DNA of 46,933 bases from positions 1 through 46,933 of the forward strand of contig JASHNQ010000016.1 of the NCBI GenBank assembly GCA_030041545.1, given 5' to 3'. Below the pieces are notes generated by a model. The model saw nothing but the letters and a program-made list of their open reading frames with translations, made no database searches and had not been told where the DNA came from. The position numbers and the translations under genes were made by a program. Positions 43,564 through 46,933 of this stretch are shown piece by piece. The DNA comes from a candidate division FCPU426 bacterium. GTDB taxonomy: Bacteria; Oederibacteriota; Muellerivitia; Muellerivitales; Muellerivitaceae. Every line of letters starts with the position of its first letter. The first letter of the stretch is position 1.

Positions 43564-44036
43564 AACGGCAACTGATATTCCGCTTCAACCTGGACCACTT
43601 CCCGGCCCCCACCGTCCCGCCGGTTTCATGGGCCGAGGCCAGGGCCGCCTACCACCGGGGACCGGTGGTGGCCGACCCGGAGCAGGCGGCGGACTACTTC
43701 CGAAAGTTCATCGGCGGGAAATCCAACGAATCCTTCCTTTGCATGTATGTGGACCACCAGCAGCACGTCCTGGACGTGGTGCTGGAAGGGGAGGGCACCG
43801 TGGATTCCTCGGCGGTTTTCCCAAGGGAACTCCTCAAGCGGGCGCTTTCACTTTCGGCGACCGGAATCATCCTGGCCCACAACCATCCGGCGGGCGGGTT
43901 GGAACCTTCGGAAGCCGACAAGGCCCTGACCAAGCAGGTCATGACGGCGGCCAGGGCCTTGGGAATCACGGTTCAGGACCACTTGATCGTCGCGCACGAG
44001 GGATTTTTCTCTTTCCGCCGCGCGCGGCTTATTTGA
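43560..44036 (+). CDS. RadC/JAB-domain protein
   Basis: The ATG at 43560 overlaps the ArdC-like stop and gives 158 residues, so it is shorter than full RadC and lacks the helix-hairpin-helix part. The JAMM metalloprotease motif is LAHNHPAGGLEPSEAD near residue 105, with Asp and two His as zinc ligands. The core MYVDHQQHVLDVVLEGEGTV is typical of the RadC family. Short RadC proteins are common on mobile elements; their substrate is not established. Coupling to the ArdC-like gene suggests a joint role in DNA entry or maintenance. Confidence 0.92.
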   Translation: MKRQLIFRFNLDHFPAPTVPPVSWAEARAAYHRGPVVADPEQAADYFRKFIGGKSNESFLCMYVDHQQHVLDVVLEGEGTVDSSAVFPRELLKRALSLSATGIILAHNHPAGGLEPSEADKALTKQVMTAARALGITVQDHLIVAHEGFFSFRRARLI

Positions 44037-44052
44037 TGAAAGGAGGGAAAGC

Positions 44053-44523
44053 ATGTTCAAGGAAATCGAATTGGACGGGAAAGGGTGGGCGAGGGGCCGC
44101 AACGGCTACTTCGTCCCCCGAAGGGCGGAGTTGTTTAGGGACGTGAGGGGGCAGGTCAACCTGGAAGTCTGGTCCAAGAGGCGGGGCAATGTCGAACCCG
44201 TTTTCTTGAGGGTTTCCAGGGATGAGGCCCTGGAACTGGCAAGGGCGGTCATCGCCCTGGCCGGAGGAGGGGAGCCGAAAACCCCCAGGGTCGTGGTGGT
44301 CGTTGAGGGCGGGAACGTGCAGGAAATACTCTCGGACCAGCCGGTGGACGTGGTCAAGGTGGACTACGACGTGGAGGGGATGTTTGAGGATGACTTGCGG
44401 CTGGTGGCCCAGGTGGGGGAAGGAGGGAAGAAAACCTACGCCTTGGCCTGGGTGCGGCATTGGGGGGAAGCCTTGGTTTCCCCTGGGGAGGCGAAGCGGT
44501 TTTTCAGGACCGCCTTGGATTGA
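44053..44523 (+). CDS. Protein of unknown function (156 aa)
   Basis: It starts at ATG 44053 with AAAGGAGGGA upstream. The first part is basic with strands (WARGRNGYFVPRRAELF, VNLEVWSKRRGNVEPVFL) and a helix EALELARAVIALAGG. The second part has RVVVVVEGGNVQEILSD, followed by acidic strands and a C-terminal helix. The GGNVQEILSD phrase is often seen in mobile-element hypothetical proteins. No function assigned. Confidence 0.65.
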   Translation: MFKEIELDGKGWARGRNGYFVPRRAELFRDVRGQVNLEVWSKRRGNVEPVFLRVSRDEALELARAVIALAGGGEPKTPRVVVVVEGGNVQEILSDQPVDVVKVDYDVEGMFEDDLRLVAQVGEGGKKTYALAWVRHWGEALVSPGEAKRFFRTALD

Positions 44524-44535
44524 AAGGAGGAACCG

Positions 44536-44883
44536 ATGGAAGCAAGGGAAAAATCGGTGGAGCCGGAACAACGCATGGAAAGAAGGTTGAAACCCCTGCG
44601 GTTGAAGGAGGCCGACGTTTATGACGTGCTGGCCTACCTCATCCGCAGGCACGGGATCGGCCCAGTGGTGGAGCAGTTGAAGAACTTCTTCTGGGACAAG
44701 ACCGACGAGGCTTTCGGCGGGGTATGCCAGGACCGGAGCGATTACAGCTTTACCGGATTGAATTGGGCGAGGGCCTGGGACGTTTGCGGGGCTTTGCTGG
44801 AATGCCTGGAAGGGAAAATCAGAGAGTTTGAGATGAGTGAAAAGGGACTGAAAAGGAGGAAGGGAAATGAACGCAGCCGTTGA
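44536..44883 (+). CDS. Protein of unknown function (115 aa)
   Basis: It starts at ATG 44536 after GAAAGGAGGAA. The sequence is helical and charged: RLKEADVYDVLAYLIRRHG, GPVVEQLKNFFW, then WARAWDVCGALLECLEGKI. Its Trp-rich centre suggests a compact helical bundle. Its end overlaps the next gene by 17 bases. No family recognised. Confidence 0.62.
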   Translation: MEAREKSVEPEQRMERRLKPLRLKEADVYDVLAYLIRRHGIGPVVEQLKNFFWDKTDEAFGGVCQDRSDYSFTGLNWARAWDVCGALLECLEGKIREFEMSEKGLKRRKGNERSR

Positions 44884-45124
44884 AATTCCGGGAATCAAGA
44901 AGATCAAGGTGGAATCCGTCCTTGTCCGGGGATTCTACCAGCGGACCATCCTCAAAGTTTATTTCAAGGACGGGACGGCCCTCACTTTTTCAGGCGACCT
45001 TCCCCGGAAGGAGGCGGTTTTCAACGCCTATTACCAGAAGGGCAGGGACGCCGGATTGACCGTAGAAGAAGCGGCCAGCTTGGCGGGTAAGGGCCGAGTG
45101 GAGCCTTTGAGGGAAAACCATTGA
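44867..45124 (+). CDS. Small protein of unknown function (85 aa)
   Basis: It starts at ATG 44867 after AAAAGGAGGAAGGG, which lies inside the end of the previous gene. Strands KIKVESVLVRGFYQ and TILKVYFKDGTALTF are followed by a helix AVFNAYYQKGRDAG and a helix TVEEAASLAGKG. This looks like a small alpha/beta domain. No family recognised. 77 bases separate it from the next gene; they hold a second AAAGGAGG. Confidence 0.62.
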   Translation: MNAAVEIPGIKKIKVESVLVRGFYQRTILKVYFKDGTALTFSGDLPRKEAVFNAYYQKGRDAGLTVEEAASLAGKGRVEPLRENH

Positions 45125-45201
45125 GGCAGGGGACGGAAGGCTTGCCGCTTTGGGAGACGGAAACCACGGCAAGCCTTCCTCCGAGGGAAAGGAGGAAGAC
45201 C

Positions 45202-45390
45202 ATGAACTCTTTGACGGTGGAGGAACAAAGGGAACTGGCCGCAGCCCAATTGGAAGCCCTCAAGAACATTCCCGACCAGTTGGCGAAGATCAACGAAGGT
45301 TTGGGGATGGTCAACACCAACCTGGAAAGGTTGGCCGTATGGTTTGAGCAATGGGCGCCCAGGCGCGAGACGGTAAGGAAGGGGAGGTGA
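45202..45390 (+). CDS. Small coiled-coil protein (62 aa)
   Basis: The ATG at 45202 follows AAAGGAGGAAGACC. The 62 residues are helical with a heptad-like pattern (EEQRELAAAQLEALKNIP, NEGLGMVNTNLERLAVWF) and a basic tail. A dimerising or partner-binding protein is likely. A longer frame from 45121 has a poor start. The stop overlaps a GTG of the next small frame. Confidence 0.6.
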   Translation: MNSLTVEEQRELAAAQLEALKNIPDQLAKINEGLGMVNTNLERLAVWFEQWAPRRETVRKGR

Positions 45391-45577
45391 TCGACGTGAA
45401 ATTCAAGATCAGGACAACCAACCGGTTCACCCGCGAGTGCAAGGGCACTACATGGATTTTAAAAACCAGGCGGAAGCCGGGGACCAAATAGCCGAATGGA
45501 ACAAGAATAACCCGACTTTCATTTTCGAATTGGTAAAGGAAGTCAGGGAAAGGAATAAGGAGGGAGACCGTGTTTAA
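45387..45577 (+). CDS. Small gene, probably frameshifted
   Basis: A GTG at 45387 (after GGGGAGG) opens VIDVKFKIRTTNRFTRECKG, but the frame stops at 45491. A second frame from ATG 45452 gives 41 residues (MDFKNQAEAGDQIAEWNKNN, then PTFIFELVKEVRERN) with good coding character and ends at 45577. Joining them by one missing base near 45445 would give one about 60-residue protein. It may be a decayed gene, a sequencing error, or two overlapping genes. Confidence 0.4.
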
Positions 45578-45763
45578 ACCCGGCCAATCCCGGAAGGAAA
45601 AACCTTTAAAGATAGGTTTCGACTTTTCTATTTCATTCAGGCCCGCTGTTCCTGTTGCGTCGTGGTGATGTGGCAGAGGAACGATGAACTCTGGAAAAGC
45701 CGTTGCCCCGATTGCGACCCGGAACTGTACCAGGACCCAGGAGTAACAACTCAGGAGCCCTAA
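45570..45763 (+). CDS. Small zinc-ribbon-like gene, probably frameshifted
   Basis: A GTG at 45570 with AAGGAGGGA upstream starts VFKPGQSRKEK and stops at 45668-45670. A different frame carries a Cys-rich stretch, RCSCCVVVMWQRNDELW, then RCPDCDPELYQDPG, to a stop at 45763. It resembles a zinc ribbon but has no start codon of its own. A one-base change near 45580 would fuse the two. It lies directly after another gene with the same kind of defect. Confidence 0.35.
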
Positions 45764-45777
45764 AGGAAATCAACCGA

Positions 45778-45816
45778 CACCTTTGCCGGAGTGCCGTCGT
45801 GACCAAAGGTGGCGGC
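45778..45816. repeat. Copy A of a structured intergenic repeat
   Basis: CACCTTTG pairs with CAAAGGTG (8 bp), enclosing GTGCCGTCGTGAC. Copy B at 46432 shares the same GTGCC(T/G)TCGTGACC core and the AAGGTGG(A/C)GGCC 3' arm. It lies upstream of the 45849 gene. Confidence 0.7.
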
Positions 45817-45848
45817 CCAGCTGGGAGCCGATGAAAGGAGAAACAACA

Positions 45849-46094
45849 ATGGAGATTTATAAAGTCGTCTTTGATGAGCCCGATTACCAGGGAACCATGC
45901 AAGTCTTTGTCAGCCTGGAATGCGCGAAGAAATACGCTTTTAGTTACGAGGGAAAGGCTGGGTTTGAGTTTGTGCAAGCCGAGATAACGGGCGGAGGGTA
46001 TTTGCGACGCCCTTCCACCGGTTTTCCCGGTAAGTTCGACTGCATCCATATCCTGGAAGCGTGGCGAGAGGGAAAGGGGGACTTCCGTGTTTAA
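45849..46094 (+). CDS. Small protein of unknown function (81 aa)
   Basis: The ATG at 45849 follows AAAGGAG. The 81 residues form strands IYKVVFDEPDYQGTMQVFV, a helix ECAKKYAFSYEG and strands FEFVQAEITGGGYLRR, then a helix LEAWREGKG. A small alpha/beta fold; family not recognised. Its end overlaps the start of the DUF2958 gene by eight bases, suggesting coupling. Confidence 0.65.
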   Translation: MEIYKVVFDEPDYQGTMQVFVSLECAKKYAFSYEGKAGFEFVQAEITGGGYLRRPSTGFPGKFDCIHILEAWREGKGDFRV

Positions 46095-46416
46095 ACCCAT
46101 CGAGGAACTGTTAGACAGGCCGGAAGCCTTGGCTCATATGCCGGCCCTTTACGACACCGAAAAAGTGGACCTTGAAAACCATTTTTTCCTAATGAGGTTC
46201 TATCATCCTTTGTCGAGGCAATCATGGTATGCCGTGGAATACGATCCGACTGAACGGATATTTTTCGGCTGGACGGACGGGGAATTCCAGGAATGGAGTT
46301 ATTTCAGCCTGCTAGAAATGGCTTTCACGGAGGTTATGGGGGTACCGGTCATGTGGGACGTGGATTTTAAGCCCATCCGGTTTGGGGACTCGAAGGCCCA
46401 GGAGGTGAGGGACTGA
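46087..46416 (+). CDS. DUF2958-like protein
   Basis: A 109-residue protein that starts at GTG 46087 inside the end of the previous gene. The pattern MPALYDTEKVDLENHFFLMRF, then WYAVEYDPTERIFFGWTDG, then EWSYFSLLEMA and PVMWDVDFKPIRF, matches the DUF2958 family (PF11171). That family is found on plasmids and integrative elements, often near ArdC and RadC proteins. Function unknown. The sequence is complete and of normal length. Confidence 0.85.
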   Translation: MFKPIEELLDRPEALAHMPALYDTEKVDLENHFFLMRFYHPLSRQSWYAVEYDPTERIFFGWTDGEFQEWSYFSLLEMAFTEVMGVPVMWDVDFKPIRFGDSKAQEVRD

Positions 46417-46431
46417 AAGGGAAGCCGACCG

Positions 46432-46472
46432 CCACCTTCGCTGGTGTGCCTTCGTGACCGAAGGTGGAGGCC
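46432..46472. repeat. Copy B of a structured intergenic repeat
   Basis: CCACCTTCG pairs with CGAAGGTGG (9 bp), enclosing GTGTGCCTTCGTGAC. It follows the DUF2958 stop and resembles the copy at 45778. Confidence 0.75.
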
Positions 46473-46507
46473 TGTTTTAGATTGTTTGAATGGCCAAGGC
46501 TGACGGT

Positions 46508-46541
46508 AAGGGGTGGCTCCGAGAGCTACCCTTTTTGTTTT
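46508..46541 (+). terminator. Intrinsic terminator at the end of the small-gene array
   Basis: GGGGTGGCT pairs with AGCTACCC (with G-U pairs) around CCGAG and a TTTTTGTTTTT tract follows. It lies about 90 bases after the DUF2958 stop, closing the array. Confidence 0.75.
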
Positions 46542-46933
46542 TGGATGGCCATAAAGGTTCTTCAAAATTGGAATTTTTGAAACCACTTTTATTCAGGCTT
46601 TTTCTTCGACAACTCCCAGATGAAAATATGTCCATTAACATAACTTTAAGCAAAGCCTTAAACCAGTCACGATTTAGGCAAAATACAAATTTTACAAAAA
46701 ACTTATTGACCAGAAAATGAGTTAACTCGTATAAGTGCTCAAGAATTGTTGTTCACTTTTTTTAATATCGCCGCTTTGAATTCCACGGGTTTACCCGTGG
46801 GTATCTACTATTGAGAAATCGATAATGGATAAAAAATGAATAAACCAAAACCGAACAACAATCAAAACTTTGTACTAACCTTTTTCTTCCTGAAATCAAT
46901 AGTGGATGAGGCGATCTTTTTATGAGGATTTTT
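46542..46933. other. AT-rich end of window; holds third REP-like palindrome
   Basis: No supported gene. It contains CCACGGG-TTTA-CCCGTGG at 46783-46800, identical over more than 20 bases to the copy at 37958. The last bases (ATG at 46922) may begin a gene beyond the window, but only a few codons are visible. Confidence 0.6.

Noticed and set aside
46490-46720. 76-codon frame after the DUF2958 gene
   Set aside because: It runs through the intrinsic terminator and has no ribosome site.
37960-46800. CRISPR array
   Set aside because: The palindromes are not regularly spaced direct repeats with unique spacers, and no cas gene is present.

Overview
This looks like a chromosomal segment of a Gram-negative (diderm) bacterium, probably from a poorly cultured phylum. 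It encodes an outer-membrane secretin, an outer-membrane barrel protein, lipoproteins with lipoboxes, and secreted proteins with long Thr-Pro linkers. GTG and TTG starts are common. The sequence alone does not allow a species call.

Positions 1-19,500 are housekeeping sequence. A pilin C-terminus is followed by the prepilin peptidase and the type IV pilus alignment and secretin genes pilMNOPQ, several joined by 4-base ATGA overlaps. Next come the shikimate genes aroC, aroK and aroB, a TPR-roadblock protein and a second roadblock protein (the MglB-like family of small-GTPase regulators), a membrane protein and an FtsB/DivIC-like division protein. tRNA-Leu and initiator tRNA-Met follow, then a SUI1-like protein, a short-chain reductase convergent with a fused folB-folK gene, a YfhO-like membrane protein translationally coupled to metF, and a cyclic-nucleotide-binding-domain protein. 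An elongator-type tRNA-Met at 19,425 ends this part.

From 19,500 the gene content becomes accessory. First comes a transfer-like unit: a VirD4/TraD-type ATPase, a replication-relaxation-like protein, a ribbon-helix-helix protein, a HigB/HigA-type toxin-antitoxin pair and a zinc-finger-like protein. Then 24-37.6 kb encodes exported proteins: a beta-barrel, a TPR protein, an S53 (sedolisin) peptidase with an intact catalytic set, a lipoprotein, a 2,200-residue modular surface protein (NHL-like, Ig-like, Thr-Pro, kelch, FlgD-like C-terminus) and a kelch lipoprotein.

From 37.6 to 42 kb coding density falls. This stretch holds palindromic repeats, a two-helix-turn-helix protein, a broken stand-alone S53 propeptide gene, a frameshifted pRiA4b ORF-3-like gene and several very strong hairpins. 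From 41.97 to 46.4 kb lies a tight, same-strand array of mostly small genes, nearly all with strong AAGGAGG-type ribosome binding sites. It includes an ArdC-like antirestriction/metallopeptidase protein, a RadC/JAB-domain protein and a DUF2958 protein, as in plasmids and integrative conjugative elements. The most interesting parts are this uncharacterised small-gene array with its hairpin-rich leader, and the S53/giant adhesin-like surface locus. No integrase, relaxase with clear motifs, CRISPR array or complete insertion sequence is visible.
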